From NCBI GenBank assembly GCA_021018995.1, contig CM037590.1, positions 69,783,597-69,847,596 on the forward strand: a DNA stretch of 64,000 bases. Direction: 5' to 3'. Below, piece by piece: positions 58,901-63,474 of the stretch (position 1 is the stretch's first letter; each line of letters starts with the position of its first letter). The position numbers and the translations under genes are program-made. Origin of the DNA: Chloranthus sessilifolius (taxonomy: Eukaryota > Streptophyta > Magnoliopsida > Chloranthales > Chloranthaceae). Below the pieces are notes generated by a model, which made no database searches, was not told where the DNA came from, and saw nothing but the letters and a program-made list of their open reading frames with translations.

Positions 58901-58999
58901 CAAGCCGCCGCCGCGTCTTCGAGAAGGCTCGACGACTGGTGCCTCTGATGGTGGGTCGGCGTTCTTGGAGCCGGCGCGAGAGAGGGCTTTTTCCTCCAT
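469..58999 (-). CDS. SWI3D: SWI3D-type SWI/SNF chromatin-remodelling subunit (whole gene, 7 exons)
   Basis: CDS = join(469..858, 2258..2457, 12066..12607, 13649..13815, 13967..14542, 56611..57137, 58486..58999), complement; 971 codons plus TGA. All six introns are GT-AG and the phases (1,0,0,2,1,0) close the frame exactly. Domains in order: basic, Ala-rich N-terminus with KRK-type nuclear signals (about 33-67); SWIRM (about 165-257); ZZ zinc finger (about 328-358); SANT (about 384-431); acidic linker; C-terminal helical region with coiled-coil character (about 803-890); Pro-rich tail. Domain order, exon content and length (Arabidopsis SWI3D is close to 985 aa) identify it as SWI3D rather than SWI3A, B or C, which lack the ZZ finger. 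The family forms the BAF155/170-like scaffold of nuclear ATP-dependent remodellers, in plants mainly with SYD-type ATPases. Start choice: first ATG after an in-frame TAG at 59101-59099, A at -3 and G at +4, and the family's MEEK start. The odd feature is gene size, 58.5 kb because of transposon-filled introns. Confidence 0.95.
859..2257 (-). other. SWI3D intron 6 (1,399 bp)
   Basis: Donor GTATCA, acceptor TTTTTCTGCAG. Contains a 56-bp direct duplication (about 1733-1842) and a short repeated segment (TTTGAGTATACCAAAAGCCA near 1595 and 1638). No gene. Confidence 0.9.
1733..1842. repeat. 56-bp tandem duplication in intron 6
   Basis: Two copies of a unit running from AGG(T/C)GCAGCTTTTGAC through CCATGGTGACGCGG to a run of T, at about 1733-1788 and 1789-1842. 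They differ by a small indel and a few substitutions. Confidence 0.8.
2258..2457 (-). CDS. SWI3D: SWI3D exon 6 (residues 776-842)
   Basis: Encodes [10 protein letters not shown] and then the highly conserved [20 protein letters not shown] and [18 protein letters not shown], an amphipathic helical segment with coiled-coil character thought to serve in dimerisation. Split glycine codon at the 5' end, phase 0 at the donor CAG|GTATCA. Confidence 0.95.
3896..4912 (+). repeat. 5' LTR of gypsy element
   Basis: 1,017 bp, starting TGATGGGG and ending CATCA. It contains several ATCGATCGATC palindromic motifs between about 4020 and 4170. A segment of roughly 120 bp carrying most of these is missing from the other LTR. 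Confidence 0.92.
5021..6000 (+). pseudogene. gag remnant with CCHC zinc knuckle
   Basis: Starts [17 protein letters not shown] at 5021, soon broken by stops (a TAG after QNQQAQ) and frameshifts. The zinc knuckle [14 protein letters not shown] (C-x2-C-x4-H-x4-C) is intact at 5908-5949. In the gypsy family Gag forms the particle and this motif binds RNA; here it is not translatable as one protein. Confidence 0.8.
6241..6673 (+). pseudogene. Integrase-tail / chromodomain-like fragment
   Basis: An open stretch follows the gag region without any reverse transcriptase. Its last part contains [20 protein letters not shown] (about 6563-6622), resembling the chromodomain-like tail of chromovirus integrases. 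The tail of the element at 15214-21104 has [17 protein letters not shown] in the same place. Weakly supported by sequence alone. Confidence 0.45.
6674..7571 (+). repeat. 3' LTR of gypsy element
   Basis: 898 bp, same ends as the left LTR. Shorter because of one deletion in the U3-like part; otherwise collinear with scattered substitutions and small indels. Confidence 0.92.
8826..8887. repeat. (AT)n microsatellite at hAT right end
   Basis: About 61 bp of pure AT, followed by GAGTCGAGTCGG-rich sequence, inside the right end of the hAT relic. The same arrangement occurs inverted at 10707-10855. Confidence 0.9.
9010..9330. repeat. Direct duplication, about 200-bp period
   Basis: Two copies of a block containing CCAATTGGCAATGAGTG and GGGCCCAAGATATTATAAGG, then GATGTG.GGGACTAAACTTCAA, at about 9010-9120 and 9211-9330. 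The block resembles a dispersed plant repeat I have seen in other genomes; the source element is not identified here. Confidence 0.75.
9786..10098. mobile_element. MITE with 10-bp target duplication
   Basis: 313 bp flanked by a perfect CATACCAGTA at 9776-9785 and 10099-10108. The ends are weakly inverted (AAGAAATTGCAGTGAAAATC; reverse of the right end CATAGTGAGAAATTTCG). The interior is AT-rich with GAAATTT motifs. A 9-11-bp duplication suggests a Mutator-type element. Confidence 0.7.
10512..11990. mobile_element. Non-autonomous Mutator-like element with long TIRs
   Basis: 1,479 bp. The left end is GGATAATGGCTCCTGACCG; the right end inverted is GGACCCAGCTCTCCTGACTG. Each is followed by a palindrome of the form TTTAAACACCAAAATGGTGTTTAAA and then TGATCTAACA. 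Flanks AATACTATCA (10502-10511) and AATAATATCA (11991-12000) form a 9-10-bp target duplication with one mismatch. No transposase. It carries the nested hAT MITE 10707-11230 and is related to 1-333. Confidence 0.8.
10707..11230. mobile_element. hAT MITE containing (AT)n and a CT-rich tract
   Basis: 524 bp with ends CATGGTTTTAAAAC and, inverted, CATTGTTTTCAAAC. Flanks GAAAATAC (10699-10706) and GCAAGTAC (11231-11238) make an 8-bp target duplication with two mismatches. Its left 90 bp matches, inverted, the right end of the hAT relic ending at 8989, so it is probably a deletion derivative of that family. Contains (AT)n at 10797-10855, a TTC/TTTC-rich tract to about 11050, and many GAGTCGA motifs. 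Confidence 0.75.
12066..12607 (-). CDS. SWI3D: SWI3D exon 5 (residues 595-775)
   Basis: Poorly conserved acidic linker with repeated KESGDLAS / [13 protein letters not shown] segments, typical of the region between SANT and the C-terminal helices. The acceptor was chosen by frame: only CTGCAG|TGCTG at 12608/12607 keeps phase 2 open; the other nearby AGs run into stops. Its pyrimidine tract is weak, so this 5' boundary is the least certain in the gene. Donor ACAG|GTGCGC, phase 1. Confidence 0.82.
12608..13648 (-). other. SWI3D intron 4 (1,041 bp)
   Basis: Donor GTTTGT, acceptor GAACTGCAG. Holds a fold-back MITE (about 12964-13383, separate entry). The remaining sequence shows no recognisable gene. 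Confidence 0.8.
12964..13383. mobile_element. Fold-back MITE in intron 4
   Basis: The two halves are inverted copies of each other over nearly the whole length. The left arm has GGGTAGCTCTATTTCACCTA and CCCAATCTTCTACAAAATGG; the right arm inverted has GGGTAGTTCTATTTGCACCT and CCCAATCTTCCACACAATGG. Possible 9-bp target duplication GAGGTATTT (12955-12963) and GCGGTATTC (13384-13392), two mismatches. Relatives occur upstream of the gene (61938-63474). Confidence 0.75.
13649..13815 (-). CDS. SWI3D: SWI3D exon 4 (residues 540-594 plus 2 nt)
   Basis: Acceptor TTTTGCAG then GCAGCATTC. Encodes [20 protein letters not shown] and [18 protein letters not shown], the conserved segment after SANT in SWI3D proteins. 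Ends AAT AG before donor GTTTGT, phase 2. Confidence 0.92.
13816..13966 (-). other. SWI3D intron 3 (151 bp) with (AT)29
   Basis: Donor GTAAGT, acceptor TTTTGCAG. Positions 13877-13934 are an uninterrupted (AT)n run of 58 bp, more than one third of the intron. Confidence 0.93.
13877..13934. repeat. (AT)29 microsatellite in intron 3
   Basis: Uninterrupted AT run, 32 bp from the donor and about 60 bp from the acceptor of the intron. Confidence 0.97.
13967..14542 (-). CDS. SWI3D: SWI3D exon 3 (residues 348-539)
   Basis: Starts [19 protein letters not shown], the second half of the ZZ finger (C353, C356). The SANT domain follows: [17 protein letters not shown] near 384-399, [18 protein letters not shown] to about 421, [10 protein letters not shown] to 432. 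After it comes an acidic Glu/Asp/Lys/Pro linker and a conserved segment ending AGNPVMAL. The reading frame stays open past the donor (CTC|GTAAGT) into the (AT)n of intron 3, but the family sequence continues in exon 4, so the GTAAGT donor is used. Confidence 0.95.
15214..16279 (-). repeat. 3' LTR of gypsy element
   Basis: 1,066 bp; contains GCTCGAGCGAG-type palindromic motifs (about 15930-16075). On the plus strand it starts CGATGCAGGAAAAG (a T-to-C change in the first base) and ends TGTCCCCATCA. Confidence 0.92.
16281..17300 (-). pseudogene. Integrase and chromodomain-like tail (gypsy pol)
   Basis: Minus strand. The zinc-binding end and core start [19 protein letters not shown] with [11 protein letters not shown] (about 17290-17205). 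The core has [10 protein letters not shown] (first catalytic Asp, about 17135) and [14 protein letters not shown] (second Asp, about 16935). Near 16500-16300 the frame [16 protein letters not shown] then [13 protein letters not shown] resembles the chromodomain of chromovirus integrases. Several frame changes and stops; no functional protein. Confidence 0.8.
17687..19030 (-). pseudogene. Reverse transcriptase and RNase H (gypsy pol)
   Basis: Minus strand. The active-site region reads [19 protein letters not shown] (about 18290-18235). The RT connection is [19 protein letters not shown] (about 18115-18055). RNase H has [20 protein letters not shown] (about 17870-17815) and [20 protein letters not shown]. 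Stops and frameshifts throughout. A short segment near 18770-18905 ([19 protein letters not shown]) is duplicated within the RT leader. Confidence 0.85.
19402..19931 (-). pseudogene. gag and protease fragments of gypsy element
   Basis: gag starts [20 protein letters not shown] at 19931, with [18 protein letters not shown] and an RRRESPRHG stretch. The gag then jumps to a protease-like segment [13 protein letters not shown] (about 19470-19430, Asp-Ser-Gly active site). The zinc knuckle expected between them is missing, which suggests an internal deletion. Confidence 0.75.
20040..21104 (-). repeat. 5' LTR of gypsy element
   Basis: 1,065 bp, collinear with 15214-16279. Contains CTCGCTCGAGCGAG near 20852. 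The primer binding site lies just inside at 20039. Confidence 0.92.
21110..23371. other. Unassigned intronic DNA, possible LINE fragment
   Basis: No gene recognised. Around 22380-22560 the minus strand contains [10 protein letters not shown], reminiscent of the zinc-finger end of L1-type LINE polyproteins (HLLIHC), but the surrounding sequence is too decayed to be sure. Confidence 0.3.
23372..24654 (+). repeat. 5' LTR, GC-rich, with internal short tandem repeats
   Basis: Strikingly GC- and CpG-rich compared with its surroundings. Positions about 23600-23830 consist of variants of GGTGCCAAGAAGGCATGCGA (about 26 bp). Reading frames through this LTR are artefacts of the GC content. Confidence 0.88.
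24657..24669 (+). promoter_or_regulatory. Primer binding site (initiator Met tRNA type)
   Basis: TGGTATCAGAGAC two bases after the LTR end. It matches the complement of the initiator-Met tRNA 3' end except near its last base. Confidence 0.8.
25580..26680 (+). repeat. Degenerate dispersed repeat in LARD interior
   Basis: GGTGAAGACACGTGGTGTTG followed by AGGTACTAGAG recurs in variants near 25674, 25869, 26000, 26075, 26300, 26400 and 26638. Spacing is irregular (about 70-240 bp). Confidence 0.7.
27008..28325 (+). repeat. 3' LTR of LARD-like element
   Basis: 1,318 bp, collinear with 23372-24654. The internal CCAAGAGGGCACGCG repeat block (about 27250-27500) has a different copy number, which accounts for the length difference. 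Confidence 0.88.
28326..31364. other. Intronic DNA without recognisable genes
   Basis: AT-rich. I see only a short GA microsatellite (29219-29237) and scattered short spurious reading frames. No domain recognised in any frame. Confidence 0.6.
31365..32045 (-). pseudogene. RTE-clade LINE relic
   Basis: Minus strand. Near 32020-31925, split over two frames, are [13 protein letters not shown] and EDWRKNT, matching the RTE reverse-transcriptase motif (LTKLFN.IL....MP.EWR.STL). Near 31400 the 3' end reads GACTCCAAATAGATGGGATA followed by AGG, the characteristic terminus of plant RTE elements. Internally deleted and untranslatable. Confidence 0.6.
32464..34615 (-). pseudogene. LINE reverse transcriptase, C-terminal part and zinc-finger end
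   Basis: Minus strand continuation after the hAT insertion: [37 protein letters not shown], then the catalytic [17 protein letters not shown] (about 34351-34300) and [10 protein letters not shown]. Further on are [18 protein letters not shown] and [13 protein letters not shown], the RT-associated zinc-binding segment (about 33200-33030), and a tail ending RCITDKKK at the A-run. Contains the 219-bp duplication listed separately. Confidence 0.9.
33592..34029. repeat. 219-bp in-frame tandem duplication in LINE
   Basis: The block starting CTTTCTCC(G/A)TCCAATCC is present twice, at 33592-33810 and 33811-34029. Both copies encode the [23 protein letters not shown] region. 219 bp is 73 codons, so the frame was kept. 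The copies have since diverged. Confidence 0.88.
35079..35900. repeat. 398-bp tandem duplication in hAT copy 1 leader
   Basis: The block beginning ATCGCATAGGTATCATG and containing CACTAGATCTAC(T/C)CATAAATG occurs at about 35079-35476 and 35477-35900, each ending GGGGTTTATGTGTATCACAT. Small indels separate the copies. Confidence 0.85.
35900..36600. repeat. CACATGTG-type palindromic satellite in hAT copy 1
   Basis: About 700 bp made almost only of interchanging pieces TGTGTCACATGTGTCGCATG, ATGGGGTATGTGACACATG, ACACATCAATTACACATG and their reverse complements. No fixed period; strong potential for cruciform or hairpin structure. Confidence 0.88.
36966..40117 (+). pseudogene. hAT transposase, copy 1
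   Basis: Starts at ATG 36966 (MVRQQDPA). BED-type zinc finger: [20 protein letters not shown] (about 37040-37100). An acidic linker follows, then DUF659/RNase-H-like core parts: [37 protein letters not shown] with [20 protein letters not shown] (about 38000-38120). C-terminal hAT dimerisation region: [13 protein letters not shown] (about 39020) and, past an intron, the degraded [11 protein letters not shown] (for [11 protein letters not shown]). Likely introns with GT..AG ends at about 38625-38730, 38870-38960 and 39250-39355. Several frameshifts and stops (the first already after DPA). The enzyme family excises and inserts DNA; this copy cannot. Confidence 0.88.
40391..41348 (-). pseudogene. 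LINE reverse transcriptase, N-terminal part
   Basis: Minus strand. Motifs include [20 protein letters not shown] and [20 protein letters not shown], and in shifted frames [19 protein letters not shown], then [17 protein letters not shown]. At that point the hAT element begins; the RT continues at 34615. Confidence 0.9.
41349..42166 (-). pseudogene. LINE apurinic-type endonuclease
   Basis: Minus strand. [20 protein letters not shown] (start 42160), a glutamate in RQETKWG, then after a frame change near 41865 [33 protein letters not shown] and [10 protein letters not shown]. These carry the catalytic Asn, Glu, Asp and terminal SDH motif of the EEP endonuclease fold. It would nick target DNA for reverse transcription; here it is frameshifted. 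Confidence 0.88.
43020..44510 (-). pseudogene. LINE ORF1 remnant
   Basis: Minus strand. The N-terminal part has [13 protein letters not shown] (near 44400). The middle has [34 protein letters not shown] and, further on, [18 protein letters not shown] and [13 protein letters not shown], resembling the nucleic-acid-binding ORF1 of plant L1 elements. Broken into several frames. Confidence 0.65.
46291..46650. mobile_element. MITE, TAGGGG..AACCGAA family
   Basis: 360 bp, ends TAGGGGAGCAG and, inverted, TAGGGGTGCAA. Interior of AACCGAAACC / GGTTCGGTT palindromic pieces. The same kind of element is at 59677-60199. No clear target duplication at this copy. Confidence 0.65.
46659..46879. mobile_element. 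hAT MITE, CATGG family, perfect target duplication
   Basis: 221 bp, ends CATGGATCAAAATTTCG and, inverted, CATGGATCAAAATGCCG. Perfect 8-bp target duplication GTAACAAC at 46651-46658 and 46880-46887. Interior GATACGTATCGG palindromes like those of the large hAT elements at 34624 and 50731, which probably supplied the transposase. Confidence 0.92.
47589..50427. other. Intronic DNA without recognisable genes
   Basis: AT-rich. Near 48200-48290 a T-run is followed by GATATCCGTGGGTGTCCGGA and CAGCTTGCACGGACACC, resembling the end of a dispersed plant SINE-like repeat known to me from other genomes. Not enough to name it. Confidence 0.4.
50436..50692. mobile_element. hAT MITE, CATGG family
   Basis: 257 bp, ends CATGGATCAAAATCTCGG and, inverted, CATGGATCAAAATATCG. 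8-bp target duplication GGTTCTAT (50428-50435) and GGTTCCAT (50693-50700), one mismatch. Interior has GATACGTATCG motifs. Confidence 0.9.
51530..52170. repeat. Tandem repeats in hAT copy 2 leader
   Basis: First a block of ATGGGTCACATATAAT variants (51530-51790). Then about ten copies of a 30-bp unit, AATAATATCAAATAAATATT followed by CATAAATTAT, from about 51860 to 52170. Confidence 0.92.
52396..55567 (+). pseudogene. hAT transposase, copy 2
   Basis: Starts at ATG 52396 and ends RNSMWL at TAA 55565-55567. N-terminal BED-type zinc finger ([12 protein letters not shown], with a stop replacing the G before it). The long open part from 52648 has [39 protein letters not shown] and [20 protein letters not shown] (about 53250-53320). 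The core continues [20 protein letters not shown] (about 53475-53535). Dimerisation region: [20 protein letters not shown] (about 54460-54525) and [20 protein letters not shown] (about 54790-54850). GT..AG introns at about 54055-54148, 54281-54387 and 54693-54782 match copy 1. Better preserved than copy 1, but with frameshifts near 53330, 53440 and 53800. Confidence 0.9.
56129..56610. other. Remainder of intron 2 next to exon 2
   Basis: No gene. One short (GAT)n microsatellite at about 56492-56513. Confidence 0.6.
56611..57137 (-). CDS. SWI3D: SWI3D exon 2 (residues 172-347)
   Basis: Acceptor TATAG then GTTGGTTTT; the split glycine codon G|GT is restored at the junction. It carries most of SWIRM ([13 protein letters not shown] at 172-184 through [10 protein letters not shown] near 248-257). 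It then carries the first half of the ZZ finger ([20 protein letters not shown], residues 328-347; metal-ligand candidates C330, C333, C344). The exon ends on a complete CAG codon before donor GTTTGA, phase 0. The glutamine at 347, where canonical ZZ fingers have a cysteine, is also glutamine in Arabidopsis SWI3D, so it is not a defect. Confidence 0.95.
57138..58485 (-). other. SWI3D intron 1 (1,348 bp)
   Basis: Donor GTGAGG, acceptor TCTATAG. No genes. It contains two related AT-rich segments in the same orientation (about 57611-57775 and 58105-58258). The first is bounded by GGGTTGGTTTAGAT and, inverted, GGGTTTGGTTACTC, which looks like a Tourist-type MITE, but I could not find a clean TTA target duplication. 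Confidence 0.85.
58486..58999 (-). CDS. SWI3D: SWI3D exon 1 (residues 1-171)
   Basis: Begins [10 protein letters not shown] and ends at CCTGCAG before donor GTGAGG, phase 1. It encodes a basic stretch ([11 protein letters not shown], residues 28-38) and a second basic patch (SKRQAKDK, about 61-68), both plausible nuclear signals. The family motif [13 protein letters not shown] follows (about 78-90), then an 11-alanine run (92-102) and an acidic linker. The last residues ([14 protein letters not shown]) are the start of the SWIRM domain. The exon is GC-rich compared with the AT-rich intron beside it. Confidence 0.95.
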
Positions 59000-59180
59000 T
59001 TTTAGTTGGCGGTTTCGTTGGCTGAAGATAAGAAACCCATCGCAGAGAGAGAAACAGAGAGGTAGAGAGATCTGGGGTCTCTTCTTCGGCTTCACGGGCT
59101 AGGTGCGTTCCCTTTTTTTCTCTTGCTCTATATCTCTATATCTGTAGAGTGGCTTTAATGGGTGCCTACGGTGTGATGAG
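59000..59180 (-). promoter_or_regulatory. SWI3D 5' UTR and core promoter region
   Basis: The transcribed strand has a CT-rich leader (59040-59075) typical of plant 5' UTRs. A TATA-like stretch (ATATAGAGATATAGAG on the minus strand) lies near 59124-59143, at a sensible distance from a start around 59100. The in-frame TAG at 59101-59099 rules out an N-terminal extension. The transcription start is inferred. Confidence 0.4.
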
Positions 59181-59676
59181 TTGGTATTGCTGCACGGATC
59201 GCGTATAAAATGGTGCAGATGTCGATCTATTACCATATACTTGGGCCATGCCTGGGGTATTTCCCTAGTAATTTCAGAAGCTATGATTCCTTACAACTAA
59301 ACTTAGTTTCCTGCAAAATTTTAGCCTTCTCGGATATCTAGCTTTTATCAGGTGTATTCTTTTACGCATTAAAAAAGTTCTAATTCCTGATATTTCTAAA
59401 CATGAAGAATTTCTTGTGTTCTTTTAACTATTTCAGAAAAATACAAAATCGATCTATTTTATTGATATCATATGACCATAAGAATGACGATAGAGTATCC
59501 GATACCGTGTTATATATATTTAAAGTTCTTTTTTTACTAATGTATGATCCATGAAAGATTGAACACCTCCGTCGGTGCAATTATATCAAAAAGATTCCTA
59601 CATCTATGCTATGTCAGAGGGGAGTATTTTAGCGAAAATGATTTCGACTTACTTGGCTTATATAGTTGCTCGGTAG

Positions 59677-60199
59677 TAGGGCTGTACATTTTTTAGACCA
59701 AACCAACCAAACGGAACCGAACCGCCGGGTCCGGTCCGGTTTGGGTTTAGTTTGGAAAAAAGGAAAATCAAAAAGTTTGGTTTGGTTTCGATTCCAAGCC
59801 TCCCCAAGCTAAAATCGAACCGAACTAAACTGAACCGAATGTAGTTTGTAAGTATATATATATATATATAGAAAGGCGGGGATTTTGATTAATTTTAAAG
59901 AGCATTTAAGTAAAATACATATTTTTATATAAAACTCTACTCTTATCTTTAGGTTATTCCTAAATCTTAAAGCGGTAAAGTAGAACTTATAGAAAAATCG
60001 GTTGAGAAGTGGAGAAAATTTTGACGTGCAAGTAGAACTTATAGGAAAACCGAAACCAAACGGAACCGAATTGAATTGGGTTGGTTTGGTTTAAGAGTTA
60101 GACGGTTTTGTTTGGTTTGAAAATCTAAAAATCGATTAAGACCGATTTGGTTTGTGGTTTTGGTCCAAAACTGACCAAACCGAACCGAATACACCCCTA
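59677..60199. mobile_element. MITE upstream of SWI3D, TAGGGNTGTA..AACCGAA family
   Basis: 523 bp, ends TAGGGCTGTACATT and, inverted, TAGGGGTGTATTCGG. 8-bp target duplication CTCGGTAG (59669-59676) and CTCGATAG (60200-60207), one mismatch. Contains AACCGAACCG pieces and (AT)n at 59853-59871. About 680 bp upstream of the start codon. Confidence 0.88.
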
Positions 60200-60499
60200 C
60201 TCGATAGTTTAAGTCCTTGTTTAGGACCAGAGGTTAGTGGTGTAAGATTGACTCTTATACTTCGATTGGTGTATGGGTTTGGCACAAGATACAAACTCAT
60301 TTGCCAAAGCCAAGCCAAATGCAAAACCCTTGTGTGGGGACAGTGTTATATGGAGGACATATCTTATGTAGACAATGTTCAGGCGGTTGATGTGGCGCGA
60401 CACAATTAGCTGCAAGTGCGGTGGAGCTCAATTAATGCAAATAGATGCAGCCAGTCACGTCACGCCGCGTAAGCCGCCTGCACGTTCTCATTAACAAAC

Positions 60500-60900
60500 T
60501 TGTCCTACGTTTATAATTTTCCTTTGTGTAGAAGATTGGAGTGAAAAACGATCTCCATTGTCTGATTTAAAGCAATCAATAATTATTGGGGTTGGCATAG
60601 TTCAAGATTGGGTGGGTGTGAATAAAGATACCCTATTTCTCATACCCAAAAGTTTGAAAAACCCAAGAAAAATGATGGATTTAGGGTTACGGTGGCTCCT
60701 TCGCATCTGCTCTTCAAAGTAGTCGTTGTGGAGGAGAAGAGAAGTGGAATCAACATCTGACCGTTTGATAGCCGCACCATGATCTTAAGATCTATCGTCA
60801 GAAACATTGGAACAAAAAACAATGTCAATCATTTGATTCAAACCAATCAATGGTTTTCGTCTATGAAAAAACTGTCTATAATGGAGCGATTATAGATTAA
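60500..60900. repeat. Partial fold-back MITE arms
   Basis: GTGTAGAAGATTGGAGTGAA with GATCTCCATTGTCTGATT (60525-60575) and a second arm (about 60775-60850) match the arms of the fold-back family at 12964-13383. Complete ends were not resolved. Confidence 0.45.
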
Positions 60901-61149
60901 TCATTGAAAGGTTAAACTTAAAATCATGAATCCATTGACATTTGTGTATCACAAATATCCATACATCTCCCCAAGTTTGACAATTTTGAAGACGGAAAGC
61001 TGACCTATGTACCGTTATTGGTGAATATGTTTTTCACCTGATACCAACTCTTGAAATAACTTGAAACTCCGGTGACATTTCTTTGCAAACAGGTTAAATC
61101 CAGACTAACCAGTGACACATATAAAATGGAGACCCACATGAAAAGGCCT

Positions 61150-61400
61150 TCAAATCTCATCCGCTCATCTGTTTCTCTCTCTTTTCTCAGACATCTAATG
61201 ACTTCTTCTGTTCTCAGACCCTAATTCCAAGCGCCTCCTTGGGCTCTCTTCTTTGATTTATTCATGTCGCAGAGCAGCGATTTCGAGTCATTTTTTGGTT
61301 TCGGAATCTCTATACGGAGTTGAGAGCAGTTTCGATGGCGGAGTATGGTGGAAGAAGATGATGGCCACATTTACGCACACGTTAGTCCATGTATTTGGTA
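61150..61400 (+). other. Possible leader of a divergent transcript
   Basis: A CT-rich stretch (CTGTTTCTCTCTCTTTTCTC near 61168) precedes short open frames starting MSQSSDFESF (61265) and MAEYGGRR (61335), both ending within 20 codons. It looks like a 5' UTR or first exon pointing away from SWI3D, but no conserved protein follows. Speculative. Confidence 0.2.
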
Positions 61401-61937
61401 GATTATTTTTTTGGTTCTTGTAGATTAGTCTCTTCTTTCTACTAATTTGATGGTGGATTAGTTGATTGGCATCTACTTGTTTTTTGTTTGATTGTGTAAA
61501 GAGATGGCCATTTGGAAGATGGGTAGGTTTTGGAAAGAACTTGGATAACTATAGATGAGCAAAAGGTTGTTGCTCTGATTTTAAACGCCAAACCAATCTT
61601 AGCAAAAGTAGCCGTTGGAGGGGTTGAAAGGCAAGGTTGGATGGGTTTTATATGTTGTGTATGTGAGAGAGGCATACGCACATGGACTCAGAAACAAAGC
61701 TTTCTTGAGATTTTTGCTCAGAAATGAGAAAGGGGTTAAAACTCGGGAATGGTTAGGAATGCAGTGGGCCCCACCTACATTGCCGAACACAAGAATCACT
61801 TAGAAACGCTACTTTCCGAGCTGTAACTTGGTTTCCAAGCGGAAACGCCCTATTCGAACATGGCCTTAGTACTTACTCGAGCGGTTCACTGAAATTTATA
61901 GTTTTTAAATTAGTCAAATTACATTTTAGTACGTTTA

Positions 61938-62490
61938 AGTCCACCACCAAATCTTTGAATTCCCCCACACCGAAACATATTGACTGCATTGAAACACCTG
62001 ATGGAAATTGTTTAGCATCCCAATCTTGAGATCATGAGAGTATTATCATACAATCGATTTTTTATATCTTGTGATACACACTCAAAAACATGATGATATT
62101 AAGGTTACTTTTTTGAGATGTGTGCCATATAAAATAAAGCACTGGCCGTCCATGATACGTCTGTGATCTCAAAATCCATTTGTGAAAGATTGGGAGGATA
62201 AATGATCTCTAACGTCTGATTCAAACGTAATCAACGTGTTTGAGTGTTATCAGACAATCGAATTTTTTTATCTTGTGATACACATTCAAAAAAGTGATGA
62301 TATTAAGCTTACTCTTTTGAGATGTGTGCCACATAAAATAAAACACTGACCGTCTGATGGTACGTCGATGATCTCAAGATCCATCTATGAAAGATTGGGA
62401 GGATAAACAATCTCCAAAGTCCGATTCAATGTAGTCAATGTGCTTGAGTGCCAGTGAACTCAAAGATTCGGTGAGTGAATTTATAGTTAC
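61938..62490. mobile_element. Fold-back MITE with a duplicated arm
   Basis: Left arm ACCAAATCTTTGAATTC..TTGACTGCATTGAA, inverted against ATTCGGTGAGTG/TTGAACTC-type sequence at the right end. The segment starting TATCAGACAATCGA is a near copy of the one about 205 bp before it (62047-62250 and 62250-62455), giving three arm-like blocks instead of two. Confidence 0.65.
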
Positions 62491-62609
62491 TCATTATATT
62501 TTTGAGTTAATTAGTGTTCCAGCCGTGCATTTAATGTGATCTACATGGTGAGGGATGCTACACGCACACTTAAAATAACTTCGCTCCCAGTACGTGATAA
62601 ATTATATTA

Positions 62610-63010
62610 CTATTATGTGCACACCAATTTTTCCTTCACACACCACAAACAGAGAGACTATACATTTTGGGGACATGAGTCATGTGAAAACATCATCTAA
62701 GCCGTATGATTTGAAAATCATTTGTTAAAGATCTTTAACACAAAAAATTGGCACAAAGTATGATCTCTATCATATGATTTTATGTAGTCACAAGCCATCG
62801 TCTGATTCAATAATTGACTGAATGGAATCAGATGATAAAGATTGTGTATCATGTCGATCTTTTGTATGAAAGATCCTTAGATCATGACCTTTAAAACAAA
62901 ACAATTAAGACGGTGTTTTCACATGACACAAATCCTCAAAATGCAAAGTCTTTTCATTAAGTAGGTTTAAGTGGTGTGCGCAAAGAAAAAATTGGTGTAC
63001 GCGAAGCATT
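62610..63010. mobile_element. Fold-back MITE
   Basis: Left arm TGTGCACACCAATTTTTCC, then CATTTTGGGGACATGAGTCA. The right arm inverted reads CGTACACCAATTTTTTC, then CATTTTGAGGATTTGTGTCA. The arms remain alignable towards the centre (about 62800). The small reading frame starting at 62976 lies across its right end and is not a gene. Confidence 0.75.
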
Positions 63011-63087
63011 GCCCTATATCAAAATTGTTGACATATTTGCTAACTACACACCCACTAAGTATAACTTTAATTTGAAGTCATTTTGGG

Positions 63088-63474
63088 TACCTCTGTCGCG
63101 CTTACAGGCCTTAATTGGTTTACTGAAAGTGCCTACGTCGAAACCCCTTAAAAACTCATTAACTTCTTGGAGATAGAGATGGTTTTCACCAATCTTCTAC
63201 ATAATTTGGAGACCATGTGCTTACCATCAGACAATCAATTTTTATCTCACATGGTACAAATCCCCAAAAATATGGCCTTAAAATCACATGGCAAACATCA
63301 CGCTCAAACGTGATTTTAAGGCTTTTTTTTTTGGAATCTTTTCCACGTGCAATAAAACACTAACTGTTTGATGGTTAGATCATGGTCTGAAGCCATCTTT
63401 TTATCGAAGCAGTTAGCGGGTTTCGCCCGATTTTGTCGAAGGTTTCAGAAAATCTGTAGGCGTGAACATAGGTA
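63088..63474. mobile_element. Fold-back MITE
   Basis: Left arm GGGTACCTCTGTCGCGCTTA; right arm inverted GAGTACCTATGTTCACGCCT. The centre has GCCTTAAAATCACATGGCAA facing TTGAGCGTGATTTTAAGG-type sequence. Related in its arm motifs (ACCATGTGCTTACCATCAGA) to the intron 4 element. Confidence 0.72.

Noticed and set aside
58475..59095. SWI3D start 32 codons upstream
   Set aside because: The codon at 59095-59093 is GTG, not ATG, and an in-frame TAG lies just before it. The conserved MEEK start at 58999 is the first ATG.
61845..61870. Harbinger-type terminus (GGCCATGTTCGAATAGGG inverted)
   Set aside because: Only one end seen, with no partner terminus or secure TTA duplication, so not called as an element.
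62976..63176. Small reading frame MRKEKIGVREAL
   Set aside because: It spans the end of one fold-back MITE and the start of the next; no family similarity seen.
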